Shown: in pieces, positions 35,038 through 45,338 of the stretch
How the letters are laid out: each line of letters starts with the position of its first letter
How positions within the stretch are numbered: position 1 is the first letter of the stretch
From: Sporothrix humicola
Taxonomy: Eukaryota > Ascomycota > Sordariomycetes > Ophiostomatales > Ophiostomataceae
DNA: 64,000 bases
Reading direction: 5' to 3'
NCBI GenBank assembly: GCA_021396245.1
Contig: WNYE01000011.1
Coordinates: 186,001 to 250,000, forward strand
Made by a program: the position numbers and the translations under genes
The notes under the pieces: generated by a model
What the model saw: only the letters and a program-made list of their open reading frames with translations
What the model was told of the DNA's origin: nothing
Databases searched by the model: none

Positions 35038-36099
35038 CTTGGGCTAAGATGTTGATGTCGTCTGAATTGACTTTGATCCTTGTCGTTGTCGTCGGCGTTG
35101 ACGTTGACGTCGATTCTGGCGTTGGCAGTATGTGACGTAATTACGCCAAGACTAGCGTATCTTTCAACGCGAATGCCAGACGCCCAAGGGCAATTGACAG
35201 TTGACGACAGACTGAGATGAAGATGAGGGTTTGAAAGAAGATGAAAATCCAAAAAGAAGAGAAAGGTGCGAGATCTCTCAAACCCGAGGAAAGATCCAGG
35301 GAATGCCAAGGCTAGTCAAAGAATTGACACAATCGGGGAAAGAGCGACGCGCCGCAAAGTTGCGTTGTGGAAAAAAGAAGATACGTGCAAAATTTAGCCA
35401 CTAAAACGACGACAATAAAATCGATTGCGCGCACGACATGAAAGGAGCCGGTCTAAACCTTGCAGATACGTTTAATGCGACCAAAGCCAGTGAAAGGGGC
35501 TGAGAGGCCGTTGAAACGCCACGCCGTATACGTACGTATTCCGTAAATTTGCAACACGAACGATAGGAGAAAATAGTGAAGATAGTGAGCAGGCACATCT
35601 CTCGTATCATGAGAATAGATTAAATTGGGCCGGTGTTGTCGATCGATCCTGCCACTTTTTCCACTGGCGTTCTCTTTTTTTTTTAGCCTGAAAATGGCAG
35701 CTGCTAGAAATTGACAAAATGGCAGGTGCGATGTAGGCGCTAATAATTTAGTCAACTTAGCGGGAAGCCCCTGAAGCTTGTTTTTCGTGATCTTGCACAA
35801 CTCGACATAAAACGCAGCAATCACGGGATACGACTGAATAAACAAAACGACATAGATAAAGGAAACAAAATGAATAATGTATGTACAAAGAAGGTAATGC
35901 TGTCGTGCAAGATGCACGCAATAATAATACACAGGACATGACCCGGTCTCATGGTTCCATCAGGAAAGAGAAAAAGACGCGTCTAGACCGCGCCATTCTC
36001 AGCCTTTTCAGCCTCAAGCCAACCCCGGACCGCACCAAGGATCACAAAGGATCACAGCCAGGGCTTAAATGAGCCTCACCTCACTCCCCGAAGCCCAAC
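35038..36099. other. Spacer between CorA and lectin-like genes
   Basis: 1062 bp. The CorA-proximal 80 bases carry GTTGAC/GTCGTC short repeats (about 35080-35112). The remainder shows no gene. Confidence 0.4.
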
Positions 36100-37578
36100 T
36101 TACGGGTGGATGTCAAACAATTGTGCACCATTGGTCGGGCACGCTCCCGATACCAGACGACCGTTGTCGTCGCCTGGCAGAATGCAGACGTTGCCGTTCT
36201 CGCCCGACGGAGCGAAAGCGAAACTGAACGCACCGATGAACGGCATCAGCTGGTCTGCGTTCGTCTCGCCCGAACCGTCGGCGCGGCCGCCACACGAGAA
36301 CATGTTGACGGTGTCGCCGTCAGCGCGGCGGCCGTCGAAAGAAATACAGCCGTTGGTCAGGGTGCTGACAATCAGGGCAGTGCCGGGCACGTTGTTGTGG
36401 GTGCCGGCCGTCACAATGTCCCAGAGCTCGTTGGGCGTGCCGGAGCAGTCGACCAGGGAAACAGGAATCAGGTTTTCGCGGAAGTCGCCGGCGGTGGGGT
36501 CGACAAAGAGGCACTGGCCGTTGGGGGCGCGGATGGAGACGCTGGTAAAGTTGCGGGTGGCGGTTGTGTCGACGGGGTTGGCTTCGGCGACGGCAGAGGG
36601 GTTGAGGTTGCCGCCGCGGGAGACGGGGACAGCGGAATCGGGCTGAGGAATGGCTGTGACAGTGCCGGTAACCGTGGCCTTGCCGCCGGTCGCGGCAACG
36701 GACGACGAAAGCGGGTCGGGATCAGCCGCACCAAGAGCGACACCGGCGCTGCTGGCTGCTGCCTTGGACGCCGTCACGGTCTTGATGACGGTGCGAGTGC
36801 GACCCTTGCAAGCCGAAGCCGTCTGCAGAGCTGACGGAAGTCCGATGCTGGAAGTTGCTGCAAGTGCGGCAGACGAGGCCGTGGTAGCATTGACAGCGCC
36901 AGCACCAGCGGAAGATGAAGCGGCGGCAGCAACTTTGGTGGTGGAGGCAGGAACACTGGCGGCCGCACTGCCAAAGGTGAACTCCTGGTTTGCATCCGAG
37001 GAGTCACAGTTGGCAATGTCGACGACATCGCCCTTGACCGTCAGGCACGAGCCGGCCTGGTTCTCAGGCTGCAGGAGGATGGGGCCCGTCTCGGTGCCGT
37101 TAAACGAAAAGAGCTGCGAGTTGGTCACGAGACCACCGCCATCGGCACGGCCACCGCAGGAAAAGAGCAGGACCTGGTTGCCGGCGGCACGGCGGGGGTC
37201 AAAGTTGAAGCAGGCGTTGGTCAGAGTGCTGACAATCAGGGCCGAGTTGGCGACGTTGTTGTGCTTGCCCGAGGTGATGACGTCCCAGCCCTGGCCGTCG
37301 GTGGAGCCACAGTCGGCAACCTGGATGGGCGTCAGGTTCTCGCGGAAGTCACCTGAGAGCTTGTCGACAAACAGGCAGCGGCCGTCGGAGGTGGTGATCT
37401 GGACGTTGGAAAAGGCACGGGTGGCGGTGTCGTCGCGCTGCTGGGCCTCGGCGACAGCGGCCTCGTCGAGAGAGGTGACGGTACGCGGAAGAATGGGGAT
37501 GGGGACGTGGGCGTACTTGGCGGCAGCAAGGGTGCTCCAAGTGGCGGAGGCCGCAAGAAGAAGAAGAGCTCGTGTCAT
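36100..37578 (-). CDS. Secreted protein with two ricin-B-like (beta-trefoil) domains
   Basis: 492 residues, one exon. A signal peptide (MTRALLLLAASATWSTLAAA) predicts secretion. Two copies of one unit follow: unit 1 at about residues 45-205, unit 2 at about 328-492. Each begins with an AVAEA...DTATR segment and goes on with CLFVD, GDFRENL, a WD tryptophan (GWDVI and LWDIV), HNNV, ALIVSTLTN and FSCGGRADG. The Gln/Leu-x-Trp and Cys pattern is that of carbohydrate-binding beta-trefoils (CBM13-like). Between them lies an Ala/Ser/Thr-rich linker (about 208-325), probably O-glycosylated. I see no catalytic or toxin domain; sugar binding at the wall or on a substrate is inferred from the fold only. 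The start codon is the first ATG, directly before the signal peptide. Confidence 0.82.
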   Translation of the reverse strand: MTRALLLLAASATWSTLAAAKYAHVPIPILPRTVTSLDEAAVAEAQQRDDTATRAFSNVQITTSDGRCLFVDKLSGDFRENLTPIQVADCGSTDGQGWDVITSGKHNNVANSALIVSTLTNACFNFDPRRAAGNQVLLFSCGGRADGGGLVTNSQLFSFNGTETGPILLQPENQAGSCLTVKGDVVDIANCDSSDANQEFTFGSAAASVPASTTKVAAAASSSAGAGAVNATTASSAALAATSSIGLPSALQTASACKGRTRTVIKTVTASKAAASSAGVALGAADPDPLSSSVAATGGKATVTGTVTAIPQPDSAVPVSRGGNLNPSAVAEANPVDTTATRNFTSVSIRAPNGQCLFVDPTAGDFRENLIPVSLVDCSGTPNELWDIVTAGTHNNVPGTALIVSTLTNGCISFDGRRADGDTVNMFSCGGRADGSGETNADQLMPFIGAFSFAFAPSGENGNVCILPGDDNGRLVSGACPTNGAQLFDIHP

Positions 37579-39865
37579 AGTGGCGGTGGTGAAAGGATGA
37601 AAAGTGATAAATCGAAAGTTTGAAAGAGGGCTCTCAGAGCAAGAACGAAAGTGAACAGAGTACGGAGTACTGAAAAGAACGTAAAGAGGAAATCAAAAAG
37701 AAAGAACGGGAGCTTGCCCAAGAAAGAAATGAAGGTAAACAATCACACGGAAAAAAGAAAGGACGTGGGGTTGGGGAAACAAGAAAGAAGAAAAGAGACG
37801 AAAAGAGAGGAGCCCAACATCGTGAACATGTCCTTGGGTGGATGTGGTCCTTTATGTGTTTACTTGGCAGCGACTGTATCCCCTGCTCACGTTGAGTCTC
37901 ATCGGACTCCATTGACCATCGTCGAAGGCCATTGACCCCATTTCCAAAGTACAAGTGCAGGTAAACGCCCACATGCTGCATGTCTTGGCGTTCAGTGAAA
38001 CTCTACGATATCCATTTCTGACGTTGTACTCCGTCTTTTTTGCTTTTCTTCGTCTTCACCTGGTATCTTTTGCATCTTGAGCTCGTTTTCCCCCATGTTC
38101 TTTGAGATCGCACAGGCGCTTCGAGGTTAAGTGTTGTCACGTCGACCAATCAAATTACACAGAAGTGCGTCTGTGAGAATAAGAGTTTACAGTTTACAGG
38201 GTCTCACAGGGTCTCCTGTCCCAAGCTGTTGGCTGACCTTGTCTGACCCAGGAGTCAAGAGTCAAAAGAGAGGACGAGAAAGAAAGAGATATGCTGACCA
38301 GGCACGCCGTTCTTGCCGCTTTTGTGGCGCTGTGTTCCAAGCCTTTCCAAAAGCATGTAAGTGGAAACAATGAAAACAGCAGAGGACAAGCATTTTTGCG
38401 GCTGATCTTTGGGAGAGACAAGAAAGAAAAAGCGAAAAGATGGGAGAGTGACTTTAAGGTTCAGACGACTGCGGCCGGCGACCAGGAGGCGCTGGGGTGG
38501 GAAAGGGGCGTCTGAAACGGTCCACGTTTTGGAGAATTAGAGTTAAAATTCAAAGCCACCAAATCCCACCAAAACCACCCAAAAGTGCCCCCTTTTTCAT
38601 CAGTGCAACTGCGACATGCGACCACGATCGTGCGTCCAATGCGACCTAACAGGAAGGTCAAATATGATACAAAGGGAGGAGGAAATAAATATGAAGACCC
38701 GTCCGCATGACTCCCCGCTATTCAACAGGCCTGCACTCTTATGGCGATTGCTGAATCTGTTCTCATACCTCACCCATCTTCTACCCCTTTGTTTGTGTTT
38801 TGCATCCCGGCCTTTTGGTCGTTCCCCAGGCCGCTGGCCGCCCCCTGAAGCACAAACCCTGCTGAACATCTGGACATCAGAACAGTTTAAACAGTTTTCG
38901 AGCGGGAGACTTGCACAAAGTCCCCAGTGCAGATCAATGATTTGCGAGGATGTGCAAAAAGATGCGCAAAAAGTCGCCGACCCAAATATGATCTTAAAGT
39001 AATAGCACAAAAGGCCAATATGGCCAAGGAGGTTCATCAAGTAACATCCAATGCGCAGTGTTACACTCGTGCCTCGTCCCAAGAGTCTGTCAAAGCCCGT
39101 CAATTCGGCCTTCTCCAGTGGTCATGTTTACTTTATTTTTTGCTCTTCAATCGTCTCTGATTATTGAACAAAAATGCCTGAAAAAGAAAGCTCGTCGTAT
39201 TTCTTTCCTTCTTCAATAGCATGATTCAAGTACAGTCAAACAAACATCGCATCCTGTCCTTTCTTTCAGATTTCTTCTGTCAGAAAGGTGGTGCGACACA
39301 GGGCATTCCCAGAAGGTTTCATACACGCTGACCGGGGTTGTTTGTGCTTTCCCCTATCACGGACTTACACAGAACAACCACACCTACAAGTTGCACCGTC
39401 CCCATGCTTGTCATCTGCCAAAAGCGCAACAAATGTCACGAGACAAGCCGTTGCGGGCAATTAATCTCGCCGTGGCCGATGACGAGCCGTCTGAAGTGCT
39501 TCATACAGTCATATTATGTCATCTGGCCAAGGTGCAGTCCTGGAATCAGAATTACGTGACATGCTCTGGTAGTCAATAAGATAACCTGAGTGTGAATAGC
39601 TTCACATCATCAGGTGTTTTTTTTTTTTTTTTTTTTTTTTTTTGAAACATTTTCAATTCAAATAAATTCGTAAATAACAATAGGCTAACATAACAGTGGA
39701 CTAACACGCAGACTATGTACGGTTTGTCTTTGGTACAGAATAGGAAAAAGAAACACACACACAAAGGGTGGAAATACGCCTCCACAAAAAGAGAAAACAC
39801 CACAACACCACAAAGATCAGCATCTTCAGTCCGTATCATCGCCCATTTCCCGCATCAGTCATTGC
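37579..39865. other. 2.3-kb spacer between lectin-like and P450 genes
   Basis: Holds GA-rich leader sequence of the lectin-like gene, two copies of the TACGGAGTA motif (37661-37670, 38026), and a long T-run at the P450 end. Small open frames overlap on both strands with no family resemblance. Confidence 0.45.
39617..39643. repeat. 27-nt T homopolymer
   Basis: An uninterrupted run of T on the plus strand, 220 bp beyond the P450 stop (an A-run on the P450 sense strand). Its length is likely unstable and prone to sequencing error. Confidence 0.9.
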
Positions 39866-41464
39866 TTACACAGCCTTCTTCTCAATGTACACGTCGAGGC
39901 CTTCCTGGACCACGAAAAAGGTGGCGTGGGCGTTGAGCGGGCGGTCCGGGTGGACGAGCGAGAAGCGGAAGTCGCGGAGCAGACGGGGCAGGACCTTGTT
40001 GATTTCGAGGAGGGCCAGGTTGCGGCCGATGCAGACGTGCGCGCCGCCGCCAAACTGGACCATGTAGCGGTCCATGCGGCGGGCACGCTCCTCGTCCTCG
40101 GTCCAGCGTTCGGGCCGGAAATCATCGGCGTCCTCGCCGAAAGTGGCCTTGTCGCGGTGGATGACCCAGCCGTTGACGGCAACGCGGGTGCCTCCCGGGA
40201 AGAAGATGCCGTCGAGCTCAGCGCCCTCGGGCGGGACGATGCGGGTAATGTTGAGGCCGACGGCCGGGCGGACGCGCATGCTTTCGCGGAGGCAGGCCTG
40301 GAAGTAGGGCAGGTTCTGGCCTTCTGTCCAGGAGACGTTGCCGGTGGGAGGGATGGTGCCGTCGGCGACGGCCGTGTCGATTTCCTGTACCAGCTTGTCG
40401 TAGATGCGGCGATCGTGCAGGACCTGCCAGAAGAAGGACTGCATGGTCGAGGCGGTCGAGTCGGAGCCGGCAAAGATGGCGCCGTGGGCCACGGCAAAGA
40501 CGTCGCCCTCGGCAAACTTTTCGGGGTCCTTGAGGTGGCCCTTGATGAGCGACGCCAGCAGGTCCTGGCGGCCGTCGCCGCCGCGCCACTTGCCCTCGCT
40601 CTCCTTGTCAAAGGGCTTGCGCCGTCCGAGTTCTTCCAAAGCCATGCGGGTAATCAGCGCGTTCTTGGTGTCCAGGGCCGGGATAAACTTCCAGAGCGGG
40701 TTGCGCCGCAACAGATGGTCGAGCTCCGGCACCTGGCCGACAATGCCGTTGTACCGCTGCGAGTCGTCAATCGTCTTGATGGCGTTCTCGACGTCGCGGC
40801 CCTGCTCCAGGAATCCAAAGCTGCGGCTAAAGGCGACCTCGCCCAGCACATCGAAAGCAAAGTAGTGCAGCCAGGCGCCCAGGTCGACCTGCGGCCCGCG
40901 GGCGTCGCTGGCCTGGCCGTTGGCGAGCGTCTCGAGCTTGGACATGAGCAGCTCGACGGCGTCGTTGATAAACGGGCTCAGCTGCTGCATCGCCGCCATG
41001 CTGTACGGCACATTGGCCACCTTCTTCTTCTGGGCATGCACATGCTCGCGCACTTCGGTGAAGATGTCTGGGTTCTCGGGCGGCGGGAACACGCCATAAA
41101 AGTCCGTCTTGTAGAAATGCTTGCCCGCGCTCAACACAAGACGGGCCGCTTCGGGCGATGCAATCGAGACCTCATCAGGTGCAATCCGCACGACGCGCCC
41201 GTACTTGCGGTGGATCTCGATGTGCTGCCACTGCGTGTTGGTCGATGCCGTGCTCAGGACTTTCCAGAGTCGCGAGACCGACGCCAGCCAAGGGCCCGGG
41301 TACCGCCGCAGCGGCGATGCATAGCGTTTGTAGAGCAGCCGGCTGACAAAAAGAAGGGGGAGAAGCACGGTCCAGTGGGCGGCCCAGATGGCGACGATCT
41401 GGCCGAAAACCACGCGGACCGGCGAGATGGTTTGGGTGTCGGAAGATTCGTGGGCGACAGCCAT
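39866..41464 (-). CDS. Cytochrome P450 monooxygenase (fungal, pisatin-demethylase-like group)
   Basis: An intronless frame of 532 residues. An N-terminal membrane anchor (WTVLLPLLFVSRLLY, preceded by an AIWAAH segment) leads into a proline hinge (RRYPGPWLASVSRLWK). The I-helix oxygen-binding motif is AGSDSTAST near residue 329, the K-helix ExxR is ESMR near 392, the PERF-like segment is FRPERW, and the heme loop is FGGGAHVCIGR near 470, with the Cys ligand present and His where most P450s have Arg. The pattern resembles the CYP57/pisatin demethylase relatives of filamentous fungi; the substrate is unknown. The frame is open upstream to 41569 but without an ATG, so the first ATG at 41464 is used. 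It stands alone, with no obvious pathway partner adjacent. Confidence 0.93.
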   Translation of the reverse strand: MAVAHESSDTQTISPVRVVFGQIVAIWAAHWTVLLPLLFVSRLLYKRYASPLRRYPGPWLASVSRLWKVLSTASTNTQWQHIEIHRKYGRVVRIAPDEVSIASPEAARLVLSAGKHFYKTDFYGVFPPPENPDIFTEVREHVHAQKKKVANVPYSMAAMQQLSPFINDAVELLMSKLETLANGQASDARGPQVDLGAWLHYFAFDVLGEVAFSRSFGFLEQGRDVENAIKTIDDSQRYNGIVGQVPELDHLLRRNPLWKFIPALDTKNALITRMALEELGRRKPFDKESEGKWRGGDGRQDLLASLIKGHLKDPEKFAEGDVFAVAHGAIFAGSDSTASTMQSFFWQVLHDRRIYDKLVQEIDTAVADGTIPPTGNVSWTEGQNLPYFQACLRESMRVRPAVGLNITRIVPPEGAELDGIFFPGGTRVAVNGWVIHRDKATFGEDADDFRPERWTEDEERARRMDRYMVQFGGGAHVCIGRNLALLEINKVLPRLLRDFRFSLVHPDRPLNAHATFFVVQEGLDVYIEKKAV

Positions 41465-44020
41465 GGTGAAAATGTAGAGGTGACGTTGTTGAAGTCGTCG
41501 ATATCGAGGTGACGAGGGGAGTGTCGAGGTATGGGAGAAAATCAATAGAGGCAGGGGATATGAGGGCAAATAAATAATAATAAAACGAGGCCGTCAACCC
41601 TCCATAAAATATGTGTGAGCTGTTGAAGCTGCTTGTTGTGACGGCTTATTGTGCCGATTTGTTGTGCTGACGACTTGTGACGATATGTTGTCTTGGCTCG
41701 ACTCCCTGCACGCTCTTCGATCGACAAAGGAAAAACGGGAAAATGCAGAGGAGAAAACAAAAAAAAACAACAACAGCGTCAGCACAAATACGAACATGCG
41801 AACTGGCGATGCATTCCCTTTTATTCCCTTTTAAGAAACCATTTCGTCCCCCTCCTTTACACTGCCTGGCTGCACTTTTATTATCATTCTCCTCACTTCC
41901 CTTGCTTTTCTGACGTATTTCCCCTTCCAGTCCTGCCCAAATCGGCTCCTTGCCAACCTTTTTCGCTCCCGAACCGACCAAAACACCAGACCATCGGCTT
42001 GATGAACAGGGGACCGTGTCAACCAAGCCAAACCGTGTAAGTGATTCGTCTCTTTGGCCCTTTCCTGGGAGCACTAACACCACGCTAACCCGCATGTCAT
42101 CACTGACAGAACAACCATGGTGGGCCACCTAAGAAGCACTAGACTCTTACCCCAACTTTGCCTTCCCCAGCCCATACAATGCAACCTTTACGCTTGAGGC
42201 AGACTTGCAAAACGACAGAAAAGGAAGCTGGGGTCAGATAAGGCCGGAAAGCTAGACCAACCAGACAAGTGCCGACTGTGCACCTTCCAAGAGCCAATGT
42301 GAGAAGTGGGAAAGGAGGAAAGGAGGAAAGACAAAACCAGCCCACTCTCTGTCTTTGGTGGACACTGAAGAACGGATGGGGTTATCGAACGGACGGCTGT
42401 GCTTGGCCAATAATGCACCATGGCTGTACGGAATAAGGAGACTGTTGGCCAACACGGAAGGGGAAGTGGGAAAGAGAAAGTAAATGCCAAAAAAGGACAG
42501 TGTCTGCAATGGACGACCGGATCTACACCTCATCACGGATATAAAATAAAAGACGAGATGCAGCCACGGCCGGTGAAGTGATCAAGTGCATCAAACCGCA
42601 TCAAAATGCATTGAATCCACAAAATTGTCAATGAGAAACAGACAGACCATGTCGGTCGATGTTGGCCTGCTTGGTCAAAGATTGGTCAAGCATTCCGCTC
42701 TCCAAATGGCCGAAGGAATAGACTCGTTGATCTGCACTCTCGCCCATCTGCAGCCTTCTACAACACACTTGTGATCCCAAAATGGAAAGGAGGGCCTCTG
42801 GGGCTTCAACAGTCAGATTGCTGTCAGCAGCGACCAAGCCTTGTGGTCTGCGGTGGCATCTGCAAGGGCCTGTTGAAAATGGCGAAATAAGACACAAGTC
42901 TCCCCACACGCTGACTTTGTGGGGAAATACCCTAAATAATGAGTCGTGGTGCTGTTTGGCTCGCAATCCTCTCCTCCACACGGGGAAAAGAAAAGAAAAA
43001 GAAAGAAACACGAAGGAGAAATGTCGGGTTCCGGGGTTCCAGTGACCAGACACGGGAGACGACAGACGAGAGACGACAAAAGAGGAAGACGAAGGGCGGG
43101 AGACGGAAATGGGCCTCAAAACTCTCAAAAGTGCACTCCCATATGTACCTCGTTCGTACGACGGTCGTTCGTTCCACAGAACCGTCCCAAACCACAGAAA
43201 TTCAACGGTATCAACCCGCGATATTCCTCCGCCTGCCGTCATCTCACTCTCTGGAGATTTTATCCTTAAATCTTCAACCTCTTGGTCTGGGCCGCAGAAA
43301 TTGAGAAATACCAAGAAACATCCCCTCTGCCCACCCACTTCACCCACACCATACTTCCGACTTGTTTTGTTGGTCTGCACGGCTGAAATGTGGTGCTGCC
43401 TGCCAATGGCCTGTTTCGGACGTATCCTGCCGAGTTGCAACGCTTATGAGTGGTTGACAAAGAGGAGGTGGAGGGATGTGGAGGGATGTTGACGTTGGGA
43501 GTTGGGGTGAAATTTGGGGTGTAAGTGTCACGTGGACATGACTCTCTCGTCTGCCCCTCCAACCAATCACAGAATACTATTTGATGACTGTCCTCGGCCA
43601 TTGGCACATGCTCTTTCCCGGCAGAAAAGCTCTGATGACATAATTAGCGCGGAAATTTTGCCTCCTTTTTGCTGTCTGAATTTGCCCCCCACATGTTCAG
43701 CTCTGGCTTTGGTAGCCGATTTTGGTGTGAGAGGGCCGAGCCAGGAACCGACACTGAGCGGCCAGCGGCCACTCTTCTTTTTTCTTGCTTAGAAATTGGC
43801 CATTGTTGACAGGGACAGAATTTCCAGACAGCCTGCAAAGCCGGAGCAGGAAACGGACCTGATCACTTTATGACAGCATTGACAGCTCCAGACCCGATGT
43901 GAGCCGCACTTTAATTCAACTCGCCGTCCGTCGCCCATATCGGCTTCTTCGAAGGACCTCCTTTCCGAACTTCAATTCTCACTGGAGTCATCATATCCAG
44001 TCACACCACACCACACCACA
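41465..44020. other. 2.6-kb divergent spacer between P450 and ISA2
   Basis: Holds both promoters. A TATA-like GATATAAAATAAAAG lies at about 42538. No frame longer than 270 codons is present, and none resembles a known protein. Nothing else recognised. Confidence 0.4.
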
Positions 44021-44890
44021 ATGTCGATACCAATGTGCTCCCACGCCCCAAAGACCATGCTGCACCTCCGTAAGGCCCTACGCCTTGTGCCGAGCTCCAG
44101 CCCGGCCTCGTCGTCGCCCATTCTCGACTTTCTCCTCCCGCCGTCCGCCTCGAGCCTCTTTGCGTCGGCTACCCCTCGCCGCGGCTATGCCACTTCGGCG
44201 CCCACGACAATGGCCGCAGAGGTCCAGCCAAGAGCACGGCAGATCAAGTCGCTTGCGAGCAGACGCCAGCACGCAACCCTGTTGCCGCCACACAACGTGT
44301 CGTCGTGGACCTCCCCAACAATATCGCAGCCCCGGACCTTCTCGACGACGTCCCGGCGATGCCAGACACAGACCCTCCTCAACCCGCAAAAGGATGACGA
44401 CGGCAACGAGATGCGTCTCGAGATTACATCGAGGGCGGCGAAGGTGAGCCTACTGTTTAACAGTATCTTTTGAATGCTCCCACTAACGGTATAGCGCCTC
44501 GCAAAAGTCATGGAAAAGGACGGCAACAACCGCCTCGCCCTCCGCATCCAGGTCGAGAGCGGCGGCTGCCACGGCTTCCAGTACCTGATGAGCCTCGTGA
44601 CCCTGCCGGACCAGTTGCCATCCGAGTCAACTGCAGCAGAAACCGGGGCCGACGGCGAGCCCGTGATACGAGAGGACGACACCATCTTTACGTTCAACGA
44701 GTCCGATACCCCCACGGCCGACCCGCTGGCAGCGCCCAAGATCATCTTGGACACACCCTCACTCGAACTGCTCAACGGCAGCAAGGTTGACTTCACCATG
44801 GAGCTGATCGGCTCGCAGTTCAAGATTGTCGACAACCCGGCGGCGTCGAGCAGCTGTGGATGCGGCACAAGCTTCGATATCAAGGTGTAG
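44021..44890 (+). CDS. ISA2: Isa2-like mitochondrial iron-sulfur assembly protein (HesB/IscA family)
   Basis: A-type carrier for [4Fe-4S] cluster assembly in the mitochondrial matrix, acting with Isa1 and Iba57 on enzymes such as aconitase and lipoate synthase. Exons 44021-44443 and 44495-44890 (51-nt phase-0 intron, CTAAC branch) give 272 residues. The first 110 or so residues are an Arg/Ser-rich, acid-poor presequence with a possible second site near RTFSTTSRR. The conserved domain starts in exon 1 (LEITSRAAKR spans the splice) and carries the three Cys of the family: SGGCHGFQY in the first half and CGCGTSF at the end. An insert of about 35 residues (Asp/Glu/Thr-rich) separates the two halves, as in other fungal Isa2. 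It is convergent with RPL7, about 450 bp away. Confidence 0.93.
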
Positions 44891-45338
44891 ATAGACAGGA
44901 CTTTGCACGATATAAAATCAAGACTAGAGCCAGACAAATGGCATATATACCTCTCATCTCATGCATTATCACATAGCGAAGGTTACATGGACAACAACAT
45001 TGTACATATCAATTAGCATAATATAATGGCATCATATTACGTTACGTTGACCCAACATTAACATACAGCATGACACAATATCACAGTCACTTGTATCACG
45101 CATCGAGTATTTGAAAGAACAGTGGCATATTTATGATGTTTTTTGTGGATTGACCTTTGAGTAAAATAAGCCGCAGCTTTGTGCTTTTCCACCCTGAAAC
45201 GCCGTGCGCAACATTTTTTGATATTCCATTACGCGAGATATAAAAACAACCATGTCATCATTGCCAACAGATTTTCATTTTAAAAGAACAGACACCGACC
45301 GTCACCAACAGACTACTAAGAAAAGGCACGTAAGGCCT
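44891..45338. other. Convergent spacer between ISA2 and RPL7
   Basis: A 448-bp AT-rich stretch with both 3' UTRs. No gene visible. Confidence 0.4.

Noticed and set aside
24799..41464. One biosynthetic gene cluster from the NRPS-like gene to the P450
   Set aside because: The intervening genes (D-lactate dehydrogenase, CorA transporter) are ordinary, spacing is wide, and no cluster regulator or transporter is present; kept only as a co-expression question.
39926..41512. Long plus-strand open frame (528 codons) antisense to the P450
   Set aside because: It mirrors the GC-biased third positions of the P450 frame and shows no domain; the P450 has all its signature motifs on the other strand.
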